From: Sweltsa coloradensis
Taxonomy: Eukaryota; Arthropoda; Insecta; Plecoptera; Chloroperlidae
Assembly (NCBI GenBank): GCA_024449915.1
Contig: JAMZAV010011137.1
Coordinates: 53,713 to 117,712 of the forward strand
Direction: 5' to 3'
Length of the DNA stretch: 64,000 nucleotides
Under the pieces are notes generated by a model. That model worked only from the letters and a program-made list of their open reading frames with translations. It ran no database searches and had not been told where the DNA came from. Within the stretch, counting starts at the first letter, position 1. The number at the start of each line of letters is the position of its first letter. The position numbers and the translations under genes were made by a program. Below, piece by piece: positions 12,501 to 23,396 of this stretch.

Positions 12501-13637
12501 CTTTCCAAGACTTGTGTGACTTGTGTAATAATATTTTAATACACACACACAAGTACGTAAACTAAAAGGTTACTTTGGAGCCAATGAACAAGACCACAAG
12601 AAATCAAATACAGTAGTAACGTCCTCGTTTAAAATCACTCGCTAAATCTACATCTCATTGGGTGGACTGTGTACACGATTATTTCCCTGTTTTGCCAAAG
12701 ACAAACCGATTTCGAGCTTAAGATTTTTATTTGGTAGAGTACACATTCTTTCAAAGCAGTGTTGTGCAGTTTTTACAACTGATTAGAATAAATGTAAAAT
12801 ATGGTAAACAAAATAAAAAAATCCATAATGAATTCAGCACAGAACGTAGTTCATCTTAGCTTCTTTTCAGATTTTAGTAGGCTATATGCTGTGAGAACTA
12901 GAAACAGTATTTGCTGCTAGACCGAGCATAGGCATAGCCTAGTTATTCAATTAGGGCTACAGGACTTTTAGATTTATTGCAAGTTTAGTAGATTTTTGAA
13001 CTTGAATTAGTATTTCACTCTGTAATATCAAGTTGAGCCCACACAATCTAGACACCTTGTTCTCTTTACTTGTATTTTTACAAATCAAAAATCCGTCCCC
13101 ATCATGTTGTCTTACGATACTTGAGCTTCACCTTCCTAAAGTCACTCAAGTGAAAATAGTTTTCCATTGTCAACATGGATTCAGAAATAAATACTAGAGG
13201 TATTTTGGAAAACTGCAAATCAATCAAATAATGCCAAATATTATAGTACATTGTTTACAGCCAACACAATAAACTGTACCGTATCCTATGCAACAATTAA
13301 ATAAATGCAATTAATCTGTAAGCCATAATATTGTTGTAGCCATCGGTAAAACATTGTTTGCTTTATATACTTGGGTCCTTAAAAAAAAAACAGACCTATT
13401 GTTGTGGCCGACAGTTGTGAGAACTTATACATTGCGACTCAGAAGAACCTGGCTTCTTGAGGTGGTAGACCCCTGCAGTTACAGTTTTTTTTAGTTTTTT
13501 AGATCGAAAACGGTGCATAATATCTAAAAACTGATTGCAACAGTAATGTGGTTTTGTTAAAACTATACAATGCAAGAAAATATATTTAACTATAATAATT
13601 AGTAGGCCCTACACTTGTATTTTTAATATGCATTTAG
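9590..13637. other. Anonymous intergenic sequence
   Basis: I recognise no gene or element. Short open stretches (10204-10395, 11318-11506, 11783-12091) have no domain motifs and no supporting splice pattern. One minus-strand open stretch (9702-9914) looks more protein-like and is listed separately. The sequence around 11080-11420 and 11740-11780 is richer in CpG than its surroundings. Confidence 0.4.
9702..9914 (-). CDS. Candidate exon of an unknown protein
   Basis: A 70-residue open stretch ends in a stop and contains a balanced, soluble-looking segment (HLQVTLSQHPADGQGVD, then RVISIRINKAYSEQPGIYLL). It has no low-complexity bias, unlike most open stretches here. I recognise no family. There is no second exon or convincing promoter nearby, so it may be chance or the last exon of a gene lying at higher coordinates. 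Confidence 0.2.
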   Translation of the reverse strand: MCKSRICFKRHLQVTLSQHPADGQGVDRVISIRINKAYSEQPGIYLLLGRLQSYRYITKAIADGLCQNQK

Positions 13638-14243
13638 CTGGATGAGCGTAGCGAGCGAAGAAGATTCCATTTCACTACACTAGAGAAAAAAATCTGGAAT
13701 GTTTTTTTTTCTTTCTTTCTTTCTTTTTTTTGTCTGTTTGTTAACACGATTCCGGCTAAACCGATACTCCGATTGCGATGAAATTTTATGGAGGTCTTCG
13801 AAATCTCTGAACTTAGAACTGCCACGTTTTTTAGCACAATCGGAAAATTATTTCTCATGAAAATCACAATTTTACGATTTTTTTTTTTTTTTTTTTTAAA
13901 TCGACTTACAACACCTACATGCTTTGTCCGTGCATTGTAATGATTTTTTCACAGAACCTTAATTTCATAAATTTATATATTCGTGTAAAATTTGTGCGCA
14001 ATCGAATAATTTTTTCTTATGAAAATTTCAATATAATCATTTTTTCTTTTTTAAAATTACGATTAATTAAAAAAAAATTAAAGTTTAAGTTAATTTTTAA
14101 TTTTATTTAATTTAATTTTAAAAAAATCTTCAACTTAGTAATGATATTTTCACAGAACAACAGAAAATCCGCATAACACATGGCAGCTCAATGCACCAAT
14201 TACGCTCATCCAACAACGCGGCGGGACTTAAGCGTTTTCCTAG
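13638..14243 (+). mobile_element. Helitron-like element (GGATGAGCG family, subtype 1)
   Basis: The 5' end is CTGGATGAGCGTAGCGAGCG and the 3' end CGCTCATCCAACAACGCGGC followed by GGGACTTAAGCGTTTTCCTAG. The two ends carry the inverted words GGATGAGCG and CGCTCATCC. The interior contains the 'TCTCATGAAAAT...TTACGATTTTTT' unit that is tandemly repeated in the longer copy at 43836-44637. No coding capacity. No target duplication is visible, as expected of Helitron-like insertion. Confidence 0.7.
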
Positions 14244-14572
14244 TTAATTAAATGTCAAATAAAAACGTATTTACCGTAATTATTTTCTTCTTTTTTCATG
14301 CAGGCTATAGTTCTTACAAAACCACATAACATAATGTTGGCAGGGACCTGCCACCTTGAAACAAGAGCAATTGAGCTCATTTGCAACCCTCAATCTCTTC
14401 TGTGCTTGTTTGGGGGGGGGGGGGGGGGAGGATACGAGGCAGATGCCAGCTTATAATAATTTTTTCAATTTGATTAGCCCCAGGCTAGGAGATTTCTCAT
14501 TAACTCTGCTTTCACAACAACAAACTAAACTCGATAAAACTTGTATTTTCTTTTGACCTCGTGTGTTTGTTT

Positions 14573-15115
14573 TAGGGATGCACACAATCAATAATGTTAA
14601 AATAGAATTGCATGTTTTCTGAAAAAAAAATCAAAATTTTTTTCTCATCATATTCCCCGTGCTTACGTCATAATCATCGCTATTCAATTTGGTGAATTAT
14701 ATAATTTGATACTTTGCCATCACAGAGACTAAAAATCTCCCACATAAAGTTAGTTCCCGGTGGATAGACTCTGAAGTTTATTAATTTAACAATATAACTT
14801 GGGCTTCATTTATTTATTTATTTAGAAAAGCCTTCTGCACATCTCAAGGACATACGAGCATTTCGTGCAAAATATAGTATTTGTATTTAATATAAATGCA
14901 TTTATTTTGTAAATAATAAAATTGGCTGTTTACCTTTTTGAGACATTCAGTCTTGACTCTTGATCAGGCCCGTCACTCTGCTACTGACATCTTGATATTA
15001 TTTATTTATTGGTTCACTCAAATTCAGCATTGCTGCCATTTTACATTGAGGTATAGACTAAAATAAATTTATAAGCATTAAAATCATTTTTTTATTTTAT
15101 CGTTGTGCATCCCTA
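14573..15115. mobile_element. Small hAT-like element, TIR TAGGGATGCAC
   Basis: The left end TAGGGATGCACACAATCAATAA and inverted right end TAGGGATGCACAACGATAAAAT share a perfect 12-base tip. TAGGGATGCAC is a common hAT-type tip. The 543-bp interior is AT-rich and non-coding. No 8-bp duplication is obvious (GTTTGTTT on the left, TAAAGTAC on the right), so the flanks have changed or my borders are off by a few bases. Confidence 0.6.
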
Positions 15116-15263
15116 TAAAGTACACACTTCAATTAGCAGTTGCTGGTTTATGAATTGCAATATCGTGCCCGACATACGGGGATGCAATAGCCGGTAGAAA
15201 TCTCCTTGGTCTGGGTTCTTTTCTAGGTTGAAAGGACCCCTCCATAGTTGTGTAGCTTTTCTA

Positions 15264-15892
15264 AAGGCCCCAGTAAACCCAAGCTACATGTGATTAATTA
15301 CAAACTTAGACATATCCTAGGTGAACTGATCTGCGCCGCGCCTTTACGACCCTCCGTTTAGCCCGCAGCATTGAGTTTTGTCTCGCCTGATGACGTAGAT
15401 CCGTACAATGATCACTCGGGCGGCTCAAGCAAGGTTTAAAACAGCACGCGTCAAGCACCTGCGCCACTTATAAGTCTCAAAACGGATCTATATTTTGAGT
15501 CCGAAAAAAAAATTTTCAAACGAATGACATCGTTGTCCATCTGTGACCATCACGATCCAGCGCTACATTTGCTTGACATGAAATAATCTAGTATTTTAAA
15601 ACCTGCAATGGATTCGTTATGTTCACAGATGAACAACGATGTCATTCTTTTGAAATCGGACCAAAATTAGATAACTTTTGAGACTATAAGTGGCGAGTCG
15701 CTTGACCCGGCTTGTTTTAAAACCTTGCTCGGGCCGCCGAGTTGATCATTTACGAATCTACGTCATCGGCGGACAAACTCAATGCCTGCGGGCTAAATGG
15801 AGGTCGTAGAGGCGCGGCGCTAGATCAGTCAACCTATTTATATGTCTAGGCTTGTAATTAATCCACATGTATGTTTGAATTTACTGGGCCTT
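15264..15892. mobile_element. Palindromic (foldback) element with TA flanks
   Basis: The 629-bp segment is an inverted repeat with arms of about 250 bp or more around a centre near 15580. Tips are AAGGCCCCAGTAAA and, inverted from the right, AAGGCCCAGTAAA. Inner matched words include TTAGCCCGCAG, GATGACGTAGAT and AATGACATCGTTGT. TA lies on both sides (15262-15263 and 15893-15894). It is non-coding. Confidence 0.7.
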
Positions 15893-16673
15893 TAAGACTT
15901 TTGTTTGCCTTTTAATCCATCCGCAGTCAATTGACACACTGCGCCCATGATAAAATGCATGTTGGGTAAAGCACTATTAATTTTGCGCGTGTCTCTATAC
16001 GAATTTCTTTAACTAGGACGATGCAATTTTTTTTACAATCGAATTGGATAGACGAGAAATAAATAAATTTCTCAAGTATTGAAGAAAGGTAGCCTACTGT
16101 TTATTTTGCAAGCACAGAAGTCCTTGAGGGTTTTCAATACTTAATACAACTAGGAGCAATGATCGCCACTTATCCCCGGGAGAAGACCTAGTGTAGTTTG
16201 TTCTCATGGCTCATCGGCCTGCATAGTGTGGTGTTGGCTATTTTCACTCTTTTGATGCTCTTGCTACACTTAAACAGAGTGTGCAATGTAGGTACCGACA
16301 GGGCTGATATGGAACTTCACGAAAAGTTGCCATTTTCTGATCATCTAAGTTGTGATTGAACCTTTTGTAGTTCATCCATATTAAATGTTTGGGAAGTGGA
16401 TCTTTCAGTTTCATCATCAGTCCCTGTCTCTGCATTTGGTGAAAACACCTCTTTAAGTGAAAAAATTTCAGGACGTGGGTGGTGGTAGCTTTGAAATGCA
16501 AAAAAGACTTAGGTAGTATAAAAAGCGCTTTTTTGGCGCATTTTTTGTGCTTTTTATCTAATTTTTGCTTGTTTTTCATGTAATTTGTATTATATTTGTA
16601 TAATTTATTTGTATTTTATATAAAATTGTTAATAAAGCATATTTTTTCCAATGCAATTAATTGTTATTTATTA

Positions 16674-16715
<42 letters not shown>

Positions 16716-16740
16716 ATTATTACCAATAGATATAGCCTTG
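15893..16740. other. Intergenic sequence with an open stretch and a (TTA)n microsatellite
   Basis: A (TTA)n tract lies at about 16662-16722. On the minus strand at 16244-16579 a 111-residue frame overlaps another open frame. That second frame reads FSLKEVFSPNAETGTDDETE and then MDELQKVQSQL, and looks like ordinary protein. It is preceded by a pyrimidine-rich CATTTCAAAG acceptor-like site. I recognise no family and do not call a gene. Confidence 0.35.
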
Positions 16741-16965
16741 AAATAAATGCCTTGAAAAAAATGGCTAAGTCCATTAATTAGGTCAACTGCCATTAGCAGC
16801 TGACCTAGTTGGCCAAGATGGCGCTTGAAAAAAATGGCCTAAGTCCATAAACTAGGTCACTACTAACCTGCAAGGTTAGCATTCAACCTAGTCCATTGTT
16901 TGCCCTTGAAAAAAATAGACCCTATCTCCATAAATTAGGTCAAGTCTAATGGCCAAAGAGAATGG
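16741..16965. repeat. Three ~80-bp tandem units, each with a hairpin
   Basis: Units start at CTTGAAAAAAATGGCTAAGT (16745), again near 16824 and near 16905. Each continues with ...CTCCATAAATTAGGTCA-like sequence. The first two contain strong hairpins: GGTCAACTGCCATTAGCAGCTGACC, and AACCTGCAAGGTT within AGGTC...AACCT. Function unknown. Confidence 0.7.
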
Positions 16966-17019
16966 TGGAGATAGTAAGTGCGTGTTTAGAGCAGACTATT
17001 TAAAGCAGTCTACAAGCCA

Positions 17020-17250
17020 ACAGAAGTCATTCTCATATGAGATTGCTTCTGTTTGGTCCATAGACTTATACAACAGCCACTCCCATACCATGCGCTCGAC
17101 CAGCTCCATCTAGTCCAAATGTCCACTTTGTACGAGACGCAGTTCATGGAGATGGTCTCGGCCGACTTTTACAAGTCTATGGACCAACAGAAAAAGTCAT
17201 CTCCCTATCCATTGGAGGGAGATGACTTTAGTCCGGTCCACAAGACTTGG
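17020..17250. repeat. Cluster of hairpins around TGGTCCATAGACTT
   Basis: Nested inverted words occur here: AACAGAAGTCATTCTCATATGAGATTGCTTCTGTT is one hairpin (17020-17055), and GTCATCTCCC/GGGAGATGAC is another (17196-17227). TTGGTCCATAGACTT (about 17054-17068) pairs with AAGTCTATGGACCAA (about 17175-17189). This is consistent with a decayed foldback repeat. The 82-residue plus-strand frame across it is not convincing. Confidence 0.5.
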
Positions 17251-17299
17251 CACAAAGTTGGCTGTAACATCACATTGCCCAAGAAAGTTCATGGGAATT

Positions 17300-17890
17300 A
17301 GTCAAGGTGCAAAGTACATAAGCAGTAAAGAACCAACAATCAACGAGTTATACAGTACATATATATTAAACAGATAGTAAAAGTGAATGTGATTCAAAAT
17401 ATAGACCATGTCCCATGTCCTTGAGAATGGCAAGTGTTGGGGGATTAGACTGTAGAGCTCTCACATTATTTTTTCGGGCAGCAGTGACCTGAGAATTATC
17501 GGAAAGGACGAAGGCCAAAGTGCATAGTCTGGAATCGGTGGATGCAGTGCAGGTGTGATATCCATTCCAACAACCTGAAAGAAAGTACAAATACTATGAT
17601 AATGCAGGTGTACCATCCAGACAACCTGAAAACAAGTAAAAACAAGTACAAACAAGATGATGGGCCAGTTTTTTCAAACTAGTCTTGATTAGTTACCAGA
17701 GAGGACAGCCGTACAGAGATAAATGGCCGCCATGTTTTTGCCAAACCACTCATTAGCTGCATCCCTAGACATAAATTTAACAAATGTTGGCTACAACTTT
17801 TTACTCAACAGCAGTTGACTAAACAACAACATGGTTTGGCAACAACATGGCCGCCGGAAGCACTGTATGGCCACTCCCCGGTGATGTCTT
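17300..17890. other. Intergenic sequence with weak exon-like signals
   Basis: On the minus strand two overlapping frames at 17366-17655 look moderately protein-like. One has a TTTCTTTCAG acceptor-like site before GTTGTTGGAATGG and a CTCAGGTCACT donor-like site after it. I recognise no domain. An inverted pair, ATGGCCGCCATG with TTGCCAAACCA (about 17731-17757 and 17830-17857), brackets a short loop. Confidence 0.3.
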
Positions 17891-18005
17891 ATCCAGGCTC
17901 TGTAGATGTCATCATAGATATCAACACCTATAGTAGACTGGATCCGCAGTCATTAATCCACTTACGTGACAATTTGAAGCCATCGTGAATATGGCAGTTT
18001 GCATG

Positions 18006-18587
18006 TTAAGGCTATTGTACCACCTCTGGCCGATAATTTGAAAGTCGAAGAAACATGTCTGAAAAGTTTGCTGAATGAAAGAAGGCCTTTAAATAACAGA
18101 AAAAAAATTGTGAATTTGGGGGCAGGGGACATAACCTCACTTTTGGAAACTATATTTATATTTGAGACAAAATTGTAATATACAACTTCTAGTTTCAAAA
18201 TTAATTTTGAGAATCGATGTCTGGACAATAGTTTCTACACTTTAGTATACTTGACTATCGCAAAATAGTTTTCCTGAAATCAACAGTTGGTGTACGAATT
18301 TTTTTAAAGTTTTACAAAAAAAAAATCGTACACCAACTGTTATTTTCAGAAAACTATTTTAGCTATAGTCAAGTTCCAATTCTCAAAATTTAATTTTGAA
18401 CTAGATTTGTATATTACACTTTTGTCCAAAAATCTAAATATAATTTCCAAAAGTGAGGTTATGTCCCGCCTAAAAAATTCACAATTTTTTTTCTGTTATT
18501 TTAAAGGCCTTCTTTCATTCAGCAAACTTTTCAGACATGTTTCTTCGACTTTCAAATTATCGGCCAGAGGTGGTACAATTGCCTTAA
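18006..18587. mobile_element. Foldback element with ~290-bp arms
   Basis: The two halves are inverted copies around about 18315. Matched words include CCACCTCTGGCCGATAAT, AACATGTCTGAAAAGTTTGC, CCAAAAGTGAGGTTATGTCC (inverted) and ATCGTACACCAACTGTT. Short open frames on each strand (17962-18228 and 18407-18592) are mirror images of one another and encode nothing recognisable. No TIR-specific transposase or target duplication was identified. Confidence 0.75.
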
Positions 18588-18782
18588 AGTAAATGGGACC
18601 GATTTGTAGCCCAAATATTTTTCAAGATGGCCGTCAGGTTGACAGGTGAGCGAGCATACTAGCCATAAACACCAAATGATTACTAAATTCCCTAAAGCAA
18701 TAACTTCTTATTGTTTCTGTTTGTTGGATGAGCGAAGCGAAGACTTCAATTTCACCGACCCCCAAAAAAATTTAGCTCGGGT

Positions 18783-18815
<33 letters not shown>

Positions 18816-20038
18816 TTTTTGTTTGTTTTTTTCCGTCTGTTTGTGCTCCGCTCTCTACGGTCCGAAACTCATATCCGATCTTGATGAAAATTTGACACAG
18901 GACCTTTCGAATCTCTCTAAACTTACTTGCTACGTTTTTTGGGTACAATCAAAGAAATATTTTCCTCATGAATATCGTATTTTTTTTACGATTTTTTTCG
19001 ATTTTTAGTGCGATATTTTCGTGACGTTTGGGCCGATTCATGACCAAACGGGTGGGCTACAACGTTCATATTCACATGGACATATAAGGTATGGCTTTCT
19101 GAAATGAAAAAGTTCCGAAAAAGTTATCCAGACTAGTTTTTTGATTTTTTGTAACGATATTTTCGTGCCATTTGGGCCATTCTGACTAACGAGTGGGGCT
19201 ACAACGTTCAAATTATACATGACTTAAGGTTATGGTGATGTATTACTACCTCTTGAAAAAAATAGTTAAAAAGTTAGCCCAGACATCCTAGAAATAAAGC
19301 TTTTTATAGCAATTTTTTTTAACGGTAATATACCAATGACAAAAACAAGATAAACTTGACAACAATCACCTACAAATGCGTAGGCAGCAAAACAAAGCAC
19401 TTGCAACGTAAAGATATCCCACGCAAACTAAAAACTTTAAAAAGCTCATCCATCAACGCGGCGGGACTTTAGCGTTTTCCTAGTACATTCCCATGCTGCA
19501 CAAGCTAAAACCATATCAAACAATCCAGTAAAATACTTTATTGCATTAAAAAAGCATAAAATAAAACGCCAAATTGCGTTCTTGAATATGGCAGATTGAC
19601 TCTTTATTTTGCTATGCTCACGTCTGTGTGGACGTATTGGAGACTGCGGATCTAGCCTACTATAGGTGTTTAATATCTATGGATTTCATGAATCACCAGC
19701 ACCCTCTATATCGTGCGCAAACCATAGATATATTTACCTATAGTAGGTGATCCGCTCTCCAATACGTTGAACACAGGCCGCGAGCGTACCAAATTGAAGC
19801 GTCAACCTAACCATGGCGATTTGGCGTTTCAATTTATGCTTTTTTAATGCAATTAAGTATTTTTCTGGATTGTTTGACATGGTTTTTAGCATGTCCTGCA
19901 TGGGAGTGTACAAACAGAAAAATAAGAAGTTATTGCATAGGGATTAGTAATCATTTCGTGTTAATGTCTTATATGCTCACCTGCCAACCTGACGGCCATC
20001 TTCAAATCTTGGTCTACAATCACTACTCCCATCTACTT
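18588..20038. mobile_element. Foldback element interrupted by a Helitron-like insertion
   Basis: Without the insert at 18724-19483 this is a roughly 690-bp palindrome centred near 19700. Left-arm words AAGATGGCCGTCAGGTTG, AAATGATTACTAA, CCCATGCTGCA and GTATTGGAGACTGCGGATC have inverted partners at about 19995, 19950, 19895 and 19760. Because the right arm is unbroken, it shows the sequence that existed before the left arm was hit. It is non-coding. Confidence 0.75.
18724..19483 (+). mobile_element. Helitron-like element with a preserved empty site
   Basis: The element starts TTGGATGAGCGAAGCGAAG and ends GCGGGACTTTAGCGTTTTCCTAG. The flanks are ...TTTCTGTTTG on the left and TACATTCCCATG on the right. 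The opposite arm of the host palindrome (19900-19918, inverted) reads CTGTTTGTACACTCCCATG without interruption. The insertion therefore added the element with no target duplication and no loss, the signature of Helitron-type transposition. The interior has two units of the ~165-bp repeat with GACCAAACGGGTGGG-type words and a 30-base T tract. It has no coding sequence. Confidence 0.8.
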
Positions 20039-20041
20039 AAG

Positions 20042-20169
20042 CTAGGAAAACGCTTAAGTCCCCTCCGCGTTGTTGGATACGTACTTGGGTGCATTGAGCT
20101 GCATGTGTTATGGCGGATTTCTGTTGTTCTGTGAAAAAATTAGTACTTAAGTTGAAGATTTTTTAAACT
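20042..20169 (-). mobile_element. 3' fragment of a Helitron-like element
   Basis: It begins CTAGGAAAACGCTTAAGTCC, the inverted 3' end of the GGATGAGCG family, and continues with GCATGTGTTATGGCGGATTTCTG, shared with the 3' part of the copy at 13638-14243. It stops where the next copy's 3' end begins, giving two 3' ends in tandem. Confidence 0.65.
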
Positions 20170-20973
20170 AGGGAAAACGCTTTAATTTCCCCCGCCGCTT
20201 GTTGGTGAGCGTAATTGGTGCATTGCGTCTTGCCATGTGTTATGGGCGGATTTTCTGGAGTTGTTCTGTGAAAAAATCATTGCTAAGGTGTAAAGATTTT
20301 TTTTAATTAATTTAATTAAATACAAAATGAACTTTAATTTTTAATTTTGTTTATTAATCGTAATTAAAAACGAAAAAAATCGTAAAAATTTTTCGAATTT
20401 CATAAAAATAATTATTCGATTGCGCTCAATTTCACACGAATATATAAATTCATAAAATTAAGGTTCTTGAAAAAATTAATTACAATCGGTTTAAAGCATG
20501 TAGGTGTTATAAGTCAAAGAATTGTTTAAAAAAAAGAAAAACCCGATAAAATTTCGATTTTCATAAAAAATAATTGTTTCATTGCGCTCCAAATTTTAAC
20601 ACGGATATTTTAATTCATAAAATTGTGGTTCTGTGAAAACTCCTTAAAATCGATAAAGAATTAGTGCTATAAGTCGATAGAATTTTTTAAAAAATCGAAA
20701 AATCGTAAAATTGCTTTTTTTCATGAGAATAATTTTCGATTGCGCTCAAAAACGTGGCTAGTTTCTAAGTTCAGAGATTTCGAAGGTCTCCGGAAAAATT
20801 TATTGCAATTGGACGTATCGGTTTAGCCGAATCGTGCTGACAAACACACAATATACAGAAAAAAAAAAAAAAAAAAAAAGAAAAAAAGAAAGAAAAACAT
20901 TCCGGATTTTTTTTCCGATGTAGTGAAATATGGAACTTCGCTGTCGCTCGCTACGCTCGCTACGCTCATCCAA
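20170..20973 (-). mobile_element. Helitron-like element (GGATGAGCG family, subtype 1)
   Basis: On the minus strand the 5' end is TTGGATGAGCGTAGCGAGCG and the 3' end ...GCGTTTTCCCTAG. The interior has several imperfect units with TTCATAAAATTAAGGTTCTTG and CGATTGCGCTCAAATTT words, at roughly 160-bp spacing. It shares its 3' subterminal block (CATGTGTTATG...CGGATTTTCTG) with the neighbouring fragment. It is non-coding. Confidence 0.7.
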
Positions 20974-21651
20974 TGTAAATAAATAAAATAAAAAATAAAC
21001 TTTAATTTTTTAGTTTTTTTAATTAATCGTATGATTTAAAAATTGAAAAAAACGAACAAATTGGCGATTTTTATAAGAAATAATTATCGATTGACGCTCA
21101 AATTTCACACGATATATGACAATTCTAATTCAGGTTCTGTGAAAAAAGTATTACAAATGAAAAAAAAAAAAAAAATTAAGCATGTAGTGTTTATAAAAGT
21201 AAAAAAAATTGTTTTAAAAAAGAAAAACCCCAAAATTTAATTTTCATGAAAAACCATTTTTCGATTGCGCTTCACAATTTCACACAGATATCTTAATTCA
21301 TAAAATTAAGGTTCCTGTGAAAATCATTAAAGTCGGGATTAAAGCATGGTAGTGTTTATAAGTTAAAATAAATTTTCAAAAATCGAAAAATCTAAAATTG
21401 CGAGTTTTGTGGCATGAGAAAAATTTTTTGATTGCGCTCAAAAAAAGTGGCAGTTCTAAGTTCAGATATTCGAAGGCCTCCATAAAATTTCATCGCAAAC
21501 GGAGTATCGGTTTAGCCGGAATCGTGCTGACAAACACACAAAAATACAGAAAAAAAAGAAAGAAGGAAAGAAAGAAAAAAAAAAACATTCCGGATTTTTT
21601 TCTCCAGTGTAGTGAAATGGAATCTTCGCTTCGCTCGCTACGCTCATCCAA
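20974..21651 (-). mobile_element. Helitron-like element lacking its 3' end
   Basis: The minus-strand 5' end is TTGGATGAGCGTAGCGAGCG (ending at 21651), followed by the conserved ATTCCATTTCACTACACTGGAG block and the A/G-rich tract. Tandem ~160-bp units follow, but the ...GCGTTTTCCTAG 3' end is missing: the copy runs straight into the 5' end of the neighbour at 20973. Three units of the family therefore stand in tandem in one orientation. Confidence 0.65.
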
Positions 21652-21765
21652 TTAACATGCAAACTGTAATTTCAAGATGGCTTCTAATTGACATGCCAGT
21701 GGGAGTGGGCCAATGACTGCGGATCTAGCCTACTATAGTATCTATGGCGCAAACCATAGGGAACC

Positions 21766-23261
21766 TAAGTTTTGAAGGCGGGAAGGAAATTGGTTCTCTC
21801 TGGTCTCAGCGCCCATAAGAATTAGCATGGTACGAAAATGTAACTCGCCGTATCTTTTGACTCGCGCAAAAGAAATCTAAACCAATAACATCACAAGATG
21901 CATAATTCTGTGAAGAAGATGATGGCATTCTACTTTGCTCGATGACGCTTCCTAAATTCAAACTATTATGAGTTAAATGGACCCATGTTTGCGCGCTGTC
22001 GCAAATGTACTCTGACTGAGCGGCAACCTAAGCGAGACGCAGCCACGTTGTGTGCAGCTGTGGCATCCTCGCATACCACGCGTCTGTCCATGGTTGCTAA
22101 ATGTACTTCGCATTCAAGATTTTGTTGGCACATTAAAGGATATTTTATTAGTAATGTATAATCTAGTACAACCCAGTGACCTCACAGTAGCCACAAAGCA
22201 AGTCGGATACCAAATGTTATGCTAATGCCACGGACAAAATGTTTTTACGTACTTTTTCATGAGCAGTTTGGAAGGTTTGGCAACAGTGTAAATGTAGAGT
22301 TCACTTCAACTCAAAACAAATGTCATTAATATTTGTGATAGAGCAGAGTTATGTATATCCACGCAAAGAGGAAAGATTATAGTTTCTTACAGTACGAATA
22401 TAATTCCGGTCCGTGGTCGGGTTCTCGCGCTATCGCTTACGAAACATTTAGCACGGGTTATTCGCCTATACCTCGCTGACGGGAGAGAACCGGACAACGC
22501 CCACTTAGGTTCCCTATTGCCTTCTGCTCGGGTGTGTGAGAGACACAGTCCGCCACACACCCAAGCCCTAGCATAAGCATATGAACTACCCATTTCCATG
22601 ATGGTGTGATACAATATAGGGGGTGCTGGCAATTCTTGAAATTGTACATTACCGCAGCTGTCAACTACGTTTTGCACTCTCAAGGCTGCCAACATTACGA
22701 GTGCTGAGCAAAGGCATACGTGGGCAATGTTGCTTTCTAGGGAAGAGTAAACAAGACCAATCTGCAGACTTGCAGATAACCATACGAGAGCGGTAATGTA
22801 AAAAGAGCTGTACCGAGTAAGATTTTTGCGTGCAGATCCTTTTAAACTTGTCAACGCATTAAATTCTCCAATAGTGAGGCTGATAATATTCAATTACCCA
22901 TTTCCCGCAATAAAGCACGATCAATTCGATACATCAGGAATATATTGTCCTGTGAGAAAGCTGCTAATTTATTAAACTCATCTTCTGATGCCTTGTATGT
23001 TTTGTCTCCGTGATTATAAAGCGCAAGAACTATTTAGAAACCCCCAATAATTAAATCCAACATTATAACAACGTCAAAATGCAGTTATTTAAACAAATAA
23101 ATTTCTCACCATCTGTGTTTGGCTAGCCCTGTTCGCCTTTAAAAAGAAACAACACGCACCAAGCGGAGAAACGGCGAAACGCTCAGACGAGGTCGCTCCG
23201 GAGGTGGGTGTGGCGCTTGCGTTTAAAACTACACGGCGCGGCGAAGTTTTCGTCAAAGATA
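21766..23261. other. Intergenic sequence with an unrecognised 168-residue frame
   Basis: The minus-strand frame 22387-22893 (168 residues) is the longest uncharacterised frame in this part. Its first half is mildly hydrophobic, its second half Arg- and Ser-rich, and it shows no motif I recognise. It may be chance. A CATAGGGAACCTAAGT word at about 21763 recurs inverted at about 22502, each near GGTTCTCTC, which hints at a foldback repeat. Sequence at 23150-23260 is CpG-rich. Confidence 0.35.
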
Positions 23262-23312
23262 ATGTCGAATAGTGAACGATATCGATATTGTTGTGTTCCG
23301 AGTTGCATATAA
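23262..23312 (+). CDS. Possible first exon of a THAP-domain protein
   Basis: An ATG downstream of a CpG-rich stretch encodes MSNSERYRYCCVPSCI and then meets TAA, directly followed by GGTAAAG, a donor-like sequence. The pattern YCCVPxC resembles the start of THAP zinc fingers, whose first cysteines lie in this kind of context. If genuine, the stop would be a mutation or the donor lies slightly earlier. The hAT element at 23397 would sit in the first intron. I could not find a second exon, so this stays speculative. Confidence 0.25.
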   Translation: MSNSERYRYCCVPSCI

Positions 23313-23396
23313 GGTAAAGCCACTAAGCCAACTATTATAAACGGCACAATTATACCAAAGAAGATGACATAGCAATAAATAAAGTAAGATCTACGT

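Larger units (their letters stand above)
17890..21765. repeat. Outer palindrome arms enclosing several insertions
   Basis: The left arm (about 17890-18005) and right arm (about 21652-21765) are inverted copies. Matched words include GGATCCGCAGTCATT / AATGACTGCGGATC, GAAGCCATC / GATGGCTTC and CAGTTTGCATGTTAA / TTAACATGCAAACTG. Everything between them is later repeats: a foldback (18006-18587), a second foldback (18588-20038) and three Helitron-like units (20042-21651). The right arm begins exactly where the last unit ends. This reads as repeated insertion into the loop of an older palindrome. Confidence 0.6.

Noticed and set aside
22387..22893. 168-residue minus-strand frame as a membrane protein
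   Set aside because: Hydrophobicity is weak and irregular, no domain is recognised, and an overlapping frame is open too, so I keep it only as an unexplained frame.
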